64,000 bases of DNA, taken from the NCBI GenBank assembly GCA_963573385.1, contig CAUYLG010039408.1, forward strand, positions 1 through 64,000, read 5' to 3'. The notes beneath the pieces were generated by a model. The model did not search any database, was not told the DNA's origin, and worked only from the letters and a program-made list of their open reading frames with translations. The translations under genes and the position numbers were made by a program. Within the stretch, counting starts at the first letter, position 1, and each line of letters begins with the position of its first letter. Origin of the DNA: Cacajao melanocephalus (lineage: Eukaryota > Chordata > Mammalia > Primates > Pitheciidae). Shown in pieces: positions 40,603 through 53,781 of this stretch.

Positions 40603-41161
40603 CTCCAGAGCAGCAGTCTCCAATGTTTTCGGCACAGAGACTGGTTCAGGGATGACAATTTTTCCACAGACCAGCCACAGGGTTGCGGGCAGGGTGGTTT
40701 TGAGATGATTCAAGTGCATTACATTTACTGTGCACTTTATTAACATTATTATTACATCGTAATATATAATTATATATTATTTTATTATGTATTGCAATAA
40801 TAATAAAACTCACTATAATGTCGAGTCAGAGGGATCCCTGAGCTTGTTTTCCTGCAACTGGATGGTCCCATCTGGGGATGATGAAAGATACTGACAGATC
40901 ATCAGGTGTTAGATTCATATAAGGAGGGCTCAACCTAGATCCCTTGCATGCACAGTTAACAGTAGGGATTGTACCTCCTATGAAAATCTAATGCTGCTGT
41001 TGATTTGACAGGAGTCTGAACTCAGACGGTAATGCGAGTGATGGGGAACAGCTATTAAAAAACGGATGAAGCTTCACTCTCTCACCTGCTGCTCACCTCC
41101 AGCTACGTGACCCAGTTCCACACCCCTACCGGTCTGTGGGCTAGAAACCCCTGCTTCAGAG
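40603..41161 (-). mobile_element. MER1 (hAT-Charlie) transposon with 8 bp target duplication
   Basis: The element is 40611-41153 (543 bp). Its ends are CAGCAGTCTCCAA and the complement of CAGGGGTTTCTAG, i.e. decayed copies of the CAGGGGTCCCCAACC terminal inverted repeat. The interior (GGCACAGAGACTGGTTCAGG, GAGCTTGTTTTCCTGCAACT, CCGGTCTGTGGG) is diagnostic of MER1A. Flanking 8 bp repeats CTCCAGAG (40603-40610) and CTTCAGAG (41154-41161) differ by one base and fit hAT insertion. The host L1 continues on both sides. Confidence 0.93.
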
Positions 41162-42510
41162 AAATAGAAAAATAAAATAAAATTCTGTAGAACTACAAAA
41201 TACCCTAAATAGCCCAAGAAATACTGAGCAAAAAGAACAAAGTGGAAGGGTAACACTACCTGACTTCAAAATATACCACTATACAAAGATATAGTAACCA
41301 AACAACATGGCGCTGGCATAGAAACAGACCCACATAGACTAATAGAATCAAATGGAGAGCTCAAAAATATGTTCAGCATCTACAGCCAATAGATTTTTGA
41401 CAAAGATGCCAAAAACGCACATTGGGGGAAAAACAGTTTCTTCGATAAACGGCACTAGGAAAATTCAATAATGACATGCAAAAGAATGACACTAGACCCT
41501 GACTCATATTATATACAAAAATCAACTAAAAATGTATTAAAGATTTAAACATAAAATTTGAAACTATGAAACAACTGGAAGAAATCACAGGGACAATGCT
41601 TTATGATGTTAGGGTGGGCAAGGACTTTTTAAATAAGATCTCAAAAGAACACACAACAAAAGCACAAAGAGACAAATGGAGTTATATTGAACTAAAAAGC
41701 TTCTGAAGAGGAAACTATTCACAGAGTAAAGAGATAACCTAGAAAATGGGAGAAAATATATATAGACTATACTTCTAACAAGAGGTTAATATATAGAATA
41801 TATAAAGAAACGTAAACAACTCAATGGGAAAAAAACTCAAATAACCCATTTTAAAAATGAGCAAAAGACTTTAATAGACATTCTCAAAAGAAGACATAGA
41901 AATGGCTATTAGGTATGTGAAAAAAAACGCTCAGTACCGCTAATCGTAAAGGAAATGTAAATTAAAACCACAGTGAGATATTACTTAATTCCAGTTAGAC
42001 TGGTGGTTATCAAAAAGACAAAAGAAATCAAGTGCTGGTAAGGTTGTGGAGAAATGGGAACACTCACACACTATTGGCATCAATATATACTAGCACAACT
42101 ATTATGGAAAACAGTATGCAGGTTCTCCCCAAAATTAAAAATAGAATTACCATATGATCTAGCAATTCCACTACTGGATGTATATCCAAAAGAAATGGAA
42201 TCAGTATGTCAAAAGAGATTATCTGTACTCTCAACTACCGTAGAACTATTTATAATAGCCAGTATATGGAATCAACCTAAGTGTCCAACAACAGATGAAT
42301 GGATAAAAAATGTGGTATATATACACTGTGGAATATTATTGAGCCATAAAAAGAATAAAATCCTGTCATTTGTGACAACATAGATGAACCAGGAGGACAC
42401 AATGTTAACTGAGATAGGCCAGACACAGAATGATGAATACCACATTATCTCACTTATTTTTATATGTGGAATAGTAAAAATAATTTTTTGAAATAAAAAA
42501 AAAAAGTAGA

Positions 42511-45500
42511 TTAGAATCTGGTACATAAATGGATTAACAGGAGTCATTTAAAAAAAATCTAGCAGTGTGAAATCTCCCATTCCTTGTGGAACTCTAAAAA
42601 ATGAGTGGTTAAGGTATATGTACAGAAATACACGTACATTCACAGAGGAAGCCTGACTTTAAAAAGAACTTGTGAAGAATGGATTTGATCATCTCTTTTA
42701 AAACCATTTAGTTTTTGAAAAGAACCAGCCAGAGCGGACTATAACTTTGTTTTTATGCTAAAATTCAGAACTTCTCTAAATGAGTCTAAAAATAAGGAAA
42801 GACGAGAAATCACAGTACAGCATATTGTCAACAACCTCTCTGTTGTGACCGTAGCAGTTCAGGGCCTGCAAGTCACCGTGTTATAGCGTACTTGAAAAGT
42901 CATCTTCATCACAGGAACACAATGGAAGAAATCATAAGTATTTCAATGACAAGACCCACAGAGAAAGAGTTTAAAGACTTCCCATAGCAATCCACTGCTG
43001 CCACTGGCCACATGTATTATCAGTAAATGGAAGTGGAATTTCTGAGGATAAACTAGTGGTGAATATGAACGCTGGTGCTTCTGGGTTCTTGAAGCAGTTT
43101 GCTCTCATTAAGCTTTGTGAAGGGACTGAAGGCTCTCACTTGTTTTCTGTGTGAATGAGCCGTTAGTATGTGTGGGAATGTTTTCACAGCACCATGCCTC
43201 TTCTGCCCTTTTCTATAAACCAAGCGACTTCACGTGTCTCCTCATATTAGTGCCATCACTAAACAAAGCAAGCGCTCATGAATGAAGGCTGATGTCAGCA
43301 AATTCTGAATAGCTTCTGGAGGGGCATCCTGCACCCTAACACTTATGCCAGCTAAGGGGATGAAGTCACCAGGGAGATCACCCACTCTTAATCTCTTAAG
43401 AACTGAGCAGTCCTAGCAATGAAAAGCAATGCAAGCAAACAAGCAAATATTTAATTTAAAATGCAGTGTAATACAGGGCACTGCCAACATTACTTGACAT
43501 ATGACTACACAGTCTTTACATTAAATATCCAGAAACAGTGTGAAAATCAGTTATTTTCTTGAAATATAAACTATAATGAGATGTTTCTATGGTCCCTTTA
43601 TTTTACTTTCAGTGAAATATGAAAAACACATAAAAAATAAAATTTTCAAAACATGGTAGTGCATTTGAACTCACTTATAAACTTAATGCTGAAAATTAAA
43701 TTAAGGACAGTACATGATGATGAGTAAAAGTGATTTACGGTAAATATTTCCCTGTATAACAGAGCTGTTTATGGTATCCAATTTACCCTGGTTACATAGA
43801 AGTCCTATATGCCTAGCAACAGATTGAAAGACTCTGTAATATTTGAGGTTATTGTGCATAAAAGCATTGCTGGTCAGAAGTAAATCTTACTGTCTTGGCA
43901 GTTTGTCTTCAGCGAACAGGCTACATGACTAAATAGAATTAAATATCAGCAACCTTCGTGTAGAACTGTTTGGTGCCGAAAAATATAGGATTATATCATG
44001 AAGTCTGGTGACTTGCCAGAGAACCCTTGAAAATCCGCTGAGTTCAAGGCTCTGCACAACAGGAATGTCATAGTTTCTGCTTAGAACAGTGTGTGTATTT
44101 AAGGAGTTTTGCTGTTAATGCAGGATGGAGGACCCCTCACTCACGAACTGAGACAGGGATTGTTATTGTCGAAAGCACTAAAGACACTTTCCTCATTGCC
44201 TCACCATTTAAAGATGAGCAGTTCTTGACTCATGCCTCAAAGAAAGAATTATTCTAGTCAGAAAAGACTGCTAAAGTTTTCTTTTTTTAAAGCTTATAAA
44301 CAGATTGTGGGCAGATGGACCATCATATCTAATCAGCTAACTGTTAAGTTAGTACAGTTTAGTATACACCTGAATACTTCTGTTTTGTATATTCTTCTCC
44401 TCCCCCCACCGACCCTTTCTTTTGAAGTAATTTTATTTCATGACCTTATGTCTCCAGACAAAGAATTATACTACTGTCTTGGATTACTAAATTGAATTAA
44501 TGTTGACACAAATAGTTTTATTTGGATGGAATTTTAAAATTAATTCCATTTGTAGATACCTGTAAGAAATACAGTCTCCACTGTCATTTCGATCACAAAG
44601 TCGCAGAGAAATCTTTTACACATAAAATCACTTAGAAGAGAGGACTTGCAACTTACTACAGTATAAGAGATTTTCAGTATCTAGTTATGTTATGCCATGT
44701 ATTAACCATGTACTGACAAATTTCCAAAGAGCTTGAATTTAAAAAAAAAGCCCTTGTACATAGGCAAGTTGAGGGACTCAGATAAGTACAAAAAATCTCT
44801 GTGAAAAAGTTTCCCTTGATGTTTTAAAAAACATGTCATTTTATCTTTACAAAGGAACTGCACTAATATTAATCTAGTTTTTGGAAAACACAGCAACATT
44901 CATGATTAATCGTAATGTGAAAAGTAGAAATGGACATTAAAAGTGCCATTACCTCTAGCCACACTTGAAACCCTAAGAGAGATTCAAATGCAAACTTTCC
45001 GATTTTCAACACTGAGAAACTAAGGACTTTATCTTCCCTTTCAAGGAGCTGCTTTGTGGGGTGGGGGAAACCAAAACCTCTTTTGTAGTACAAACTTTGC
45101 CAATATACCTGATTCTTTTTCTGCCTCCTCTTAGAAGAGATATATCCCCTTTTTAATAGTTTAAAAATACTATTGCAGTGAAACTCTTGGTACAAAGGAA
45201 AATTATTCTATTTAGTCGTATTCTTTTAAAAGTTATTTGTTTAAAAGGGCTTCACTGTATTGGACTTGCAGCCCTTCCTACAACAGAACAAAAGCAGTTC
45301 TATGAAAGAAGACTAAACTTGAACAAACCGTAAAAAAAAAAAAGCAAAGTTCCTCTCTGTTTTTATCAAATTTGATTGCTGCAGCTGTTCCCAGTTTCTG
45401 TATTTTAAAAATAGCCTTATTCAGTGCCTTGTTGGCTAAAGGCCAGAGTGCCATTAGAACATGCTGTACGGAAAACCTCTATTCAGTTACAGATACAGAA

Positions 45501-46867
45501 ATATATTTAAGATCAGTGGGGGTCATCTGCAGCAAACACTTGTAAAGGAAAATAGAATTTTAATGTGTTTGGACTGGTTGCCACTTTTACCAGATAGTTT
45601 AAAGCAGCCATATAGAACCTTTCTATTATTTTTTCTTTTAGGTAAAAATGCAAAGTGAGTATCAACTTCATTGGAAAAATATTATTAGAAAGGTCTGTTT
45701 CTCAAATAACAATTGTACAGCTGAGATACACATTTCAAAGAATACCTACTAGTGGTTTCTGTTTGACAAGCTCACAGGCATTCATCGGGTGAAAAGGTAG
45801 GTATTACTGAGCAAATGTTACAAATGGAATCATAACTGCTTTCTGATAGAGGCCTCCTAACTAAGGTCATAAAATAGACTGATCTGCCCAAGGAAAATGA
45901 GTCTGGGGATGCATTTTGGACTTAAAAGTATGTGGGGAAAGGGTGAAAGAATGACTTATTCGGTGATATTTCAGAGTTGACCTTCACATCTCTTCAGTTC
46001 TTTCCTTTGCCTTGACAAAGGACTGAAATTAGCATTTGGGGCTAAACAGATTCATGTAGGAGTCCTAATTTGAGTTGTAAGTAAAAAGGATCTTCTCTGC
46101 ATAGATTATCAATAAAAAGAAATTTTGGTTCCAGGTATTGAAAATAGTGAGAAAAATTAGAAAGCAGAGGTCTAGAGAAAACTTAGTAGAGAAGAGACAC
46201 TTTCATTAGGGAAATATACACCATCCGAGATTTCACCTTTCTTGAAAGCTAACATTTTGGCCTGCCACAGCTTTGTTGAAGCTGGCAGAATACATGAGTC
46301 CCCTGCATCAGAGACCCAAGACTTTACTACCCATTGCAATAGCAGTAGCCAGTCTTAACATCTAAATCAGTCCCCCAAGCCCTAATTTCCATAGGATGAA
46401 ACAAACAGGTCTGGGAGATAACCGGCACACGTAATGACTGCATTATAGAAGAGGAACCCATGGCTTAGGATACCTTGATATTTCATCATAGAAAATAAGC
46501 CTACCTGATCTCTTCCCAGCTGCCAAACTGGCTAAAAACTGAAGCTCTTATTGACATTTTTATGGTCATATGTGAATTACTTCCATGATGGTATTAAAAT
46601 AGAGGAGATATCAAAATATTTCACAGTCAGCAAGAGTACTGGCCAAAGTGTATCCTAGATATTGTAAGGAAATAGGGTTCCACAGGTCTCTAAGGCACCT
46701 GGCATTGACAATTTAGGTATTGGATCTGGAAAAGTCTGGGAGGTCATGAGGAAGGATGGGGGGAACCTGGAAAGACAAGGCCAATTTTACAGAAATATTT
46801 AAATAATTTAATATTTGGTACAACTATGCTGAAGGTCCACGTGGAAGGTACTAAACTGAAATATATC
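42511..46867. other. DGKB: Long repeat-free intronic stretch
   Basis: About 4.3 kb without a recognised transposable element, exon or RNA gene. In a window this rich in repeats that is notable and may mean purifying selection, but no specific element was identified. Confidence 0.4.
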
Positions 46868-47025
46868 TCAGAAGTTCTGATTTCTAGTCCTATATTCTGA
46901 TTTAGCTAAAGGGAAACTTCAGGTAAGTCATTTAATCTTTCTGGGACCCAGTTACCGTATCTCTAAAAGAGGAATGCTACTGACCTTACCTTGCGATTAA
47001 ATACATTGTTTCAATCAGTTCCATA
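46868..47025 (+). mobile_element. MIR fragment, plus strand
   Basis: CTTCAGGTAAGTCATTTAAT, CTTTCTGGGACCCAGTTACC, GTATCTCTAAAAGAGGAATG and GATTAAATACATTG follow the central and 3' parts of MIR. Confidence 0.8.
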
Positions 47026-48459
47026 GTAATTTTCTTGCTCATTCTCTTTTTCCGCTAGACTAAATAAACTTTATTTATAATACAATTATAAATTCTGTGA
47101 CTATTCCACTTTTGATGGACCAACATATCCATGAGAATAGCATGAAAAATATTGGAAGTGAAGTGATTGACAGTGGTGGGGCTCAGATGAAAGACATTTG
47201 GCTACAAATATTAAAGAGGTAGGGGAATGCAGAATGAATAGGAAAAAGGAATAGAAGAACAAAAGAACAGCAAATAAAAATGTCTGATCTAAGAAAGCAT
47301 TTGGATCAGATGAATGGGAAATGTAATTAGGCTGGACACCTCAGGAAAGGACCAGAATATGAGCATTTCCACCATGAAATCAAAGGAAGATAGAGTAACT
47401 AGGTCATCACTCTGCAGGCTGCATGGGACAGGATTGGGCTCTCTGTGAACCTAAAGGCAGAAATAAAATCCACACTGGTCACATTTCCACAAGGAATAGA
47501 ACAAATAGAGGATGCCCAGGTGTTCTAGGCATAAGGCATTGTAGAGCAAAAGGTTCAGTGGGATTCAATTAGTAAGTAGAACAGAACTTCACTATAACTA
47601 GACAAGTGGCAGAGCACTATAACGATGCTCTTAATTAGGCTTTAAGATTTCTGAAATAAAAGGAGTGATAACAAAGTATGCAATTTCTCAGCTTTCCGGA
47701 TAACAGTATTGCAAAGCAAAATATTTTTTATGTAGCAAATAGTTACTATAATGTCAGAAACTACAAAAACAAGAATTAAAACAACAAAAAATCTAGTTCC
47801 TGAGTATACAGCAGTGTACAGGGCATAAACAGAGACCTTGAGTACAATAATTGACAAGGAGACATTCAGATTTCACTCTAGGTTCAGAGCTGGCCATAAT
47901 TCTAGAACTTCTGGAGGCCAACTGCCTCCTACATGGAAGTCATTCTGCTTAATAAATTGAGCACATGGATTCACCCATTTCTGAATCTAGTTCTTTAAAG
48001 TTGCTTAGTAAGAATTCTCCTTTAATACTTGTTCTTATGTTGCCAGCCCTCTGCTAAATGTTATAAAAACACAATGTGTTTATGACCCCTTTGGTATTCA
48101 ACCTACACTACGAGGCAGCAATGAGAGAGTCAGAAATTCAGGTACCGTGGCCCCGAGTGCGAGACCTAGCAGTTAAAGAATGATACATATCACTTTTTAC
48201 TTTGGCTATTTCACTATCTAGTGAGACAACTCCTCATGTTGGGCATAATCACTAAAAATATTTTAGCGCAACTCATTTATTTCCCACGTTATCCACCAAA
48301 GCTGTCCCCATTTATACATAGCTGTTATGAATTTCTAATTGCCTCTCTTTGTTCCTTCTTGATTAGGAATTTGGCAAGAATTTTTATTTTCTTGGCTTAT
48401 ATTTTATCTCCATATTTATTTTGTTATACATATTGTTTCATAACACTGTGTATGTTTTC
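47026..48459. other. DGKB: Single-copy intronic DNA
   Basis: Nothing recognised. Confidence 0.35.
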
Positions 48460-48864
48460 TTTGCTCATTTATTCATTTACTTCATTCAACAAAGTTGCAT
48501 TGAGCACCAATACATGCTTAGTAGATCAATGTATGCCAGGTACTCTGGAAAGTGACTGAGTTAGATATAAAAATTATTGGTCTCCTTAAGAGCACTAACG
48601 TGTAAAAAATAATGTAAGGAAGCATCGTCAAAAAGGGAGCGTGTCTAACTCTATGAAGGGTGGTTGGTTGTGAGAGAGTTGGGATTGTAGAAGCGTAGCG
48701 AAAGTCTAAAAAGTTGTGAGAAAGTAGGTCATGAAGTCTCAGCCATGAAGGGCCTGAGAGCTTGGATTTTCCTTATATTTGACTAGGGTGTAGTTAAGAT
48801 TTCTAAGTAGAGAAGCAGTTAGACTGCATTTTATAAAGGATATTTAGGGAGTTGTGGAAGATGG
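48460..48864 (-). mobile_element. L2 remnant, antisense, part 1
   Basis: It begins with the complement of the L2 terminus (TTCATTCAACAAAGTTGCATTGAGC) and continues with AGGTACTCTGGAAAG and purine-rich sequence. Interrupted by the LTR at 48865. Confidence 0.7.
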
Positions 48865-49220
48865 TACCTTCATTCACTTAGGCTGCTATACAACTATACC
48901 ATAAACTGGATCACTTATAAACAACAATATACTTCTCTCAGTTCTGGGACTAAACAGATTCATGTAGGAATGAATCTCACCAGGCAGTGTCTGGTTAGAG
49001 CCTGTTTCCTAGATAGCTGTCTTTTCCCTGTAACCTCACAAGATGGAAGGCTGGAGGGATCCTTGCGTGGTCCCTTTTTATAAAAGCATTAATCACAATT
49101 ACGATGGTACCACCCTCATGACCTACTCAACTCCCAAAGGTCTCACTTGTAGTAATATCACCTAGGGGTTAGCATTTCAACCTACGAATTTTGGGCAGAC
49201 ACAGACATTCAGACCATTGC
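48865..49220 (-). mobile_element. MaLR LTR (MLT1/MST type), antisense, solo
   Basis: The plus strand shows the complement of a MaLR LTR in order: AGGCTGCTATACAACTATACC, CTTATAAACAACAATAT, AGTTCTGGGA, GTGTCTGGTTAGAGCCTGTT, CACAAGATGGAAGGCTGG, TACCACCCTCATGACCTACT, GGGGTTAGCATTTCAACC. AGATGG flanks it on both sides (48859-48864, 49221-49226) as the target duplication. No internal region is present, so it is a solo LTR. Positions 48950-48969 do not fit the family (see findings). Confidence 0.9.
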
Positions 49221-49226
49221 AGATGG

Positions 49227-49640
49227 ATTCAAAGGCAATGCGGTAAGAAACAACAGGCTGATCAATTAGACAAGCATTGAAATAATGCTGGTGAGAGATA
49301 ATAAGGGGTTAAAGTAAGCTGTGACCAGGTGCATGAGAGTGAAAGTTGCTTCAGAGGTAGAACTGACACCATCATGAATAGCCACGTGGGGAGTGTTGGA
49401 AGGCCGGGCAGTGCCCACCTGGGTTCAGTTTTGGTAGACACGCTGATGATGATGTCACCAACTAAGAGGCAAAATCCTGGGAGAAAAGCAAGTGGGAAAG
49501 TGGGAAACATGTTAAGTTTAATTTTGGATGTGCTGGTTTAGTGGATGCTGTGGAATATCCACATGGAGCTCTCTATAGAGAAGACTGCCTGGTGAATATA
49601 TATCTGTAGATGTGAACACTATTTCCAAGTTAATTACACA
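49227..49640 (-). mobile_element. L2 remnant, antisense, part 2
   Basis: L2 complement resumes after the LTR: GCATGAGAGTGAAAG, CAGTTTTGGTAGACACGCTG, GTTAAGTTTAATTTTGGATG, GAATATCCACATGGAGCTCT. Parts 1 and 2 form one element split by the LTR. Confidence 0.75.
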
Positions 49641-52600
49641 TTTTTAAGGATAAGAATCATATATCATGTTTCTTTGGAAGTTGTTGTTTGGTTTTCAGAT
49701 GTCCAAATGCATAACCTGGCACAGAGCAGATAATCAATAAGCGTATGATGAATTAGTAATAATGTATTATAGTAAGTATACTTGAAGCTTTCCTGACAGT
49801 CTTCTATAAGAGGCTTCAATAAAGGATAGACTCACCTTTAAATATGGCTTACAATGAGTAGTAACTAGGAACAAAATAATGGCTCATGATTTCAGAGAAC
49901 ACTTCTTGAAATGACAAATGTATTTCTTTTGATAAAGGTAACCATTAATGGATTATCTGTAACGTAGTCATCACTTCTTATATTTATCTAGCTCTGTTTA
50001 GTTTCCCACTCTTTTTTCTTATTTAATGTACTCATGTATTCTTATGCTTAAACCACTAACTAGATTTTTTCTTTTTTTTTTTTTTTTTACTTCTAACCAA
50101 TAGCATTTCTTACTGATACAATTTTACAGATGGAGGAAAGAAGTCAGAGATGATAAATTGTTTGCTCATAGTAATCCAGCAACTGTCTAGAGTTCTTTCC
50201 ATGATATCATAATTCCTCTCAACATTGTAAGGATACTTATGGAAAGTGCCTTTAGGTATCTGTCATTAATTACTAATATCTTACCAAGGTATTTTTCAAG
50301 GGCAAAAGCTGTTGTTATTTTGTCACACCATTGAAAACTCCTTTGTCATGACTAATTCTTGTCAATCCTGATAATGATTCAAGAAAACTGATAACATCAT
50401 TATTTTTACTGACTTCTCTAAAGATTAAAATCAATTTGCTACATTCTTAGGTATCTTTTAAATAGTATAAGTAAATTAGAAGTAAGTCTGTAACAAGATA
50501 ATAAAGTATTTTATAGAACTGCCTACCAAATGTTTTCTTTCCAAATATTTCTAGAAATGATTATAATTTGATAGTATTAAAATTAAAAAACTCCTTCTTT
50601 GAAACAGAAATAGCCAGGTACTGATGTTACTGTAAGATGCTAATCATATTTTCACGTTTCTAGTTGTCAAAGTATTTTATGAATTTTGAATTCTATTAGT
50701 GATTTATTTTTTTCCAGATAAGTCACCATGCAAGAGGCACTTATTACACATGTTTTTCAGCATATGTTGCAAGTTTATTTTAATGCTGAAGAGGCACATT
50801 ATGATCAAAGCAGAATTCTGCCCAATTTAAACTGTTCCAAGTTATTTTCATACATTCACTCATGTAATACTGTAAGATTTACATTAAAATGAATGCTCGT
50901 CTACAATTAAGCGATTCAGTCAACATTTTAAAAAAAGGTGCAAATGTGTGCAACGTGAAAAAAAAATCAACAGATGTGCGAATAATCTCTGCTTCGGGGC
51001 CAGTATCAAAAAGAACAGTAGCCAAAAGACAAAAAAGTTAAAAGTTTCAGTATTTATTTTTTTGTCTATCCTCTAAGGTTTTCTACACATAAGTTAAAGG
51101 ACACATACCAAAAACAGTCATAAGCCATCTCCTTATGATGATAATTGGATTAGTCAATAAAATTCTGTTCAGGAACAAATAATAAACTGCAATATTCACA
51201 GTAGAACTTAAAGATGGATATATACTTTGCTTTCTCCTCATGTGTATACTCTTCTATTCTGATAATGAATATATTCCAAAGCAGCAATGATTTACCTATG
51301 TTCAGAGAAGAGTACACATGTAAAACCAGAATATTTAGCACTAATGTATTTAAATAAAAGTTAGCCCGCTAGGATATAGTAACAAAAGTAAAAAGAGCTT
51401 TTGATCCTAGACGTTCATAAACCTGCAAGCCGATACATGCATGCAGTTGTGCAGGTTGTATAGTGCATAACTCAAGGGGTCAGCATTCACACTGTGGTCT
51501 AAATGAATGGCAACTTCTTGAATTTTATAGAGCACACCCTGAGCAAGTATATGCACTAGGGCCATGGAAAACATCATGAGTATGAAGGAAATGTAAAGAG
51601 CTTTGTTCCGATGGGATAATTGAGATCAAAGTGCTTCACAAAACCTCATCTCTGTTTCCATGAGATGTATTTTGGTGAACACTGGAAAGATGTCCACTTT
51701 TCATCTACCTCAGTAGCTGTGGGGCAAAGAAATCCTTGATGCCAATTGACAGTCTGTAATAATTAGATAATCTAAAGTTTCTGGTCAAATAACATGGATA
51801 AAAGCTCCCTAGGTCTCATCCCTATTCTCTCCGCCCCCAGTGAATTAATTGCAGGATGTTTATTCCTTCATTATTTTAACTGAGCGTCCCAGAGACAACT
51901 ATTTGAGAAAATAAGAAGTGAAAATGGCACTCACTGTCAAGCACATTCCTAGATAGGAGAAAATGAATTGGTATAATTTTACTTACAAATATTGTCCGTT
52001 AATGTTTTTCATCATGATTAACATTTATGAAAACATTGATCTATGTTACGGTAAATTACATACTGTACTTTAAAATGAGGACTGTGCTTTTGTTTACAAA
52101 TTTCAATATGCTTTGCTATCCTACACAAAATCTGAATACATGAAAACTTGAGGGGCCTTATATATGTACCTATGTTCAATCCTGATGTCGCCCAAAGCTT
52201 CAACTGTTCTGATTTACTGCACTTATTCTACACAGTTCTACAAGTAGCTTAGTGACCTGACACATTTCTAAGTGTGTCTATATGGATTAATCTGAGCAAG
52301 ATAATGATTAGCCTGAAATCTCTGGTTAAATCACTAACCATACTTCAATCCATTAGATGAGTCCACGTCTCTACTCACATTTTAAATTGGGAAACATAAA
52401 GCTGCTGAGAAAATATAGGGCTTATGATTTGGTGATGAGTTGATATAGCCTAAATTGTCTTGTAAAACTTTTCATTGGCCCTTTGCCCATTGGCACTAAA
52501 AGGTTCAAGTGCTGAGTCAACTGGTTAAAAGGAACTTTAGCATGCTTCTGGAACATTACAAAATAGCCAAGACCTGTGTTGTCACAACAGGGCAGTAATT

Positions 52601-52855
52601 ATTCTCCACATTGAAAAAGGGATGTTAAAAACAGGGTCATGAGTATGGGAAGAGAACGTATATTCATGTAGATAAATACTAGGGGAAAAAGAAATGTATT
52701 ACTATGAATTGTTGGTAGTTATTTTCCGGCAATTCTTTGATATGAGTCAATGTATTTTTATTTGGCAACACTTTAAGCACTTGTATAAGCTTTCATTGTG
52801 TGTGTATGTGTCCACAACATTAGCTATTCAAGAAATATATGTTTTTATCCTCTTA
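49641..52855. other. DGKB: Repeat-poor intronic DNA
   Basis: About 3.2 kb with only a long T run at 50069-50088. No exon or element recognised. Confidence 0.4.
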
Positions 52856-52994
52856 ATCAACTTAATTCTGCCTTCATGTTTCCCTTACTCCAACCTATTA
52901 GTAAATCCCCTCTCAGATATCTTAAAGGCCTATTTCCTCTCTAAAGATTGTATAATAGCTAGGAAAGTGAGAAAGCAGTCTCTCATTTTAGTGT
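52856..52994 (+). repeat. Segment A, original copy of a local duplication
   Basis: These 139 bp recur without gaps at 53782-53920 with 9 differences (about 93.5% identity). It lies in otherwise single-copy sequence. Confidence 0.95.
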
Positions 52995-53314
52995 ATCATA
53001 TTGTCACCATGTCTTCATGTGATATAAGCTTGCATTCTGATGCCAAGTCCATGTGGGGCTGAGGGAACTTGTGGAGATTCATCCTGATTACTGCCTCCCC
53101 TAGATGCATTCAAATCTGACAATGTCTTTCCACCTCCTCAAAACTCTTCCAGGGAGCAGCTGTGGATCTACATTGTGCTTGAGACCCACCCACAGTAACC
53201 ATATTCTTTGCTTGGACCATCAGCGTCTCTCCTATCTCTTTTCTTACCTTTTAAAGTTTCTCTTTCTTGGGGACACCTCATATCACCTCTTCTGGGAGCA
53301 GAAGTTATACACTG

Positions 53315-53450
53315 TTGGCTAGAGGGCTGAATCTGGTTCACAGAATTGTTTGGCTGATACCATATTATGTTATAAATTTTTCAGTATTTGCTAAAGGTTT
53401 TAAAAAATAAGTGGATTCTACATAAACATATGATTCTGAGACTATCTATC
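53315..53450. mobile_element. Possible hAT-like DNA transposon fragment
   Basis: AGGGCTGAATCTGGTTCACAG and a following ATAAATTTTTCAGTATTTG stretch resemble the interior of small hAT MITEs. No terminal repeats or target duplication seen. Low confidence. Confidence 0.25.
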
Positions 53451-53740
53451 TTCAAAGATTGGAGGATCAGACATTGGGCCAACTGATAAACCTTTTCACC
53501 TTTAGACAGGGCATGCTCTTTCCAATCACCCGAGTCCCTGTCCAGGGTACTTCATTTCTGGCCCAAAAGGCATTTGTGATTTATCTTCTGAGCTTTCATT
53601 CTCAACTGCTTCTATCTTGTACTCTGCAACAAATCACATGGCCAGAATGAGGGAATGTGCCTTACTGCACATGGGAAGTAGAGTCTTACTACAGCTTACT
53701 AAAATAGGATGGCAAACTACAGGCAGATAAGCCAAATAAT

Positions 53741-53781
53741 ATTTTATATATACATACGGTATATATATCCATATATATATT
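53741..53781. repeat. TA-rich tract at the left edge of the mosaic block
   Basis: Runs of ATATAT with partial inverted symmetry (TATATATAC...GTATATATAT) end exactly where copied segment A begins. Confidence 0.8.

Larger units (their letters stand above)
35580..42510 (+). mobile_element. Old L1M-type element, interrupted by EEF1A1 retrocopy and MER1
   Basis: A GC-richer 5' UTR (about 35600-36060) precedes ORF1-like sequence to about 37560, an ORF2 endonuclease region from about 37600 (TATAACCTTGAATATAAATGG), RT sequence at 40150-40610, post-RT sequence at 41162-42400 and a 3' end with A-rich tail near 42500. The RT catalytic box is F-V-D-G in place of F-A-D-D near 40206-40217. A (TA)n/(CA)n tract lies at 36362-36405. 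It was hit by an EEF1A1 retrocopy (38761-40140), with loss of about 0.9 kb of L1, and by a MER1 transposon (40611-41153). Confidence 0.85.
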
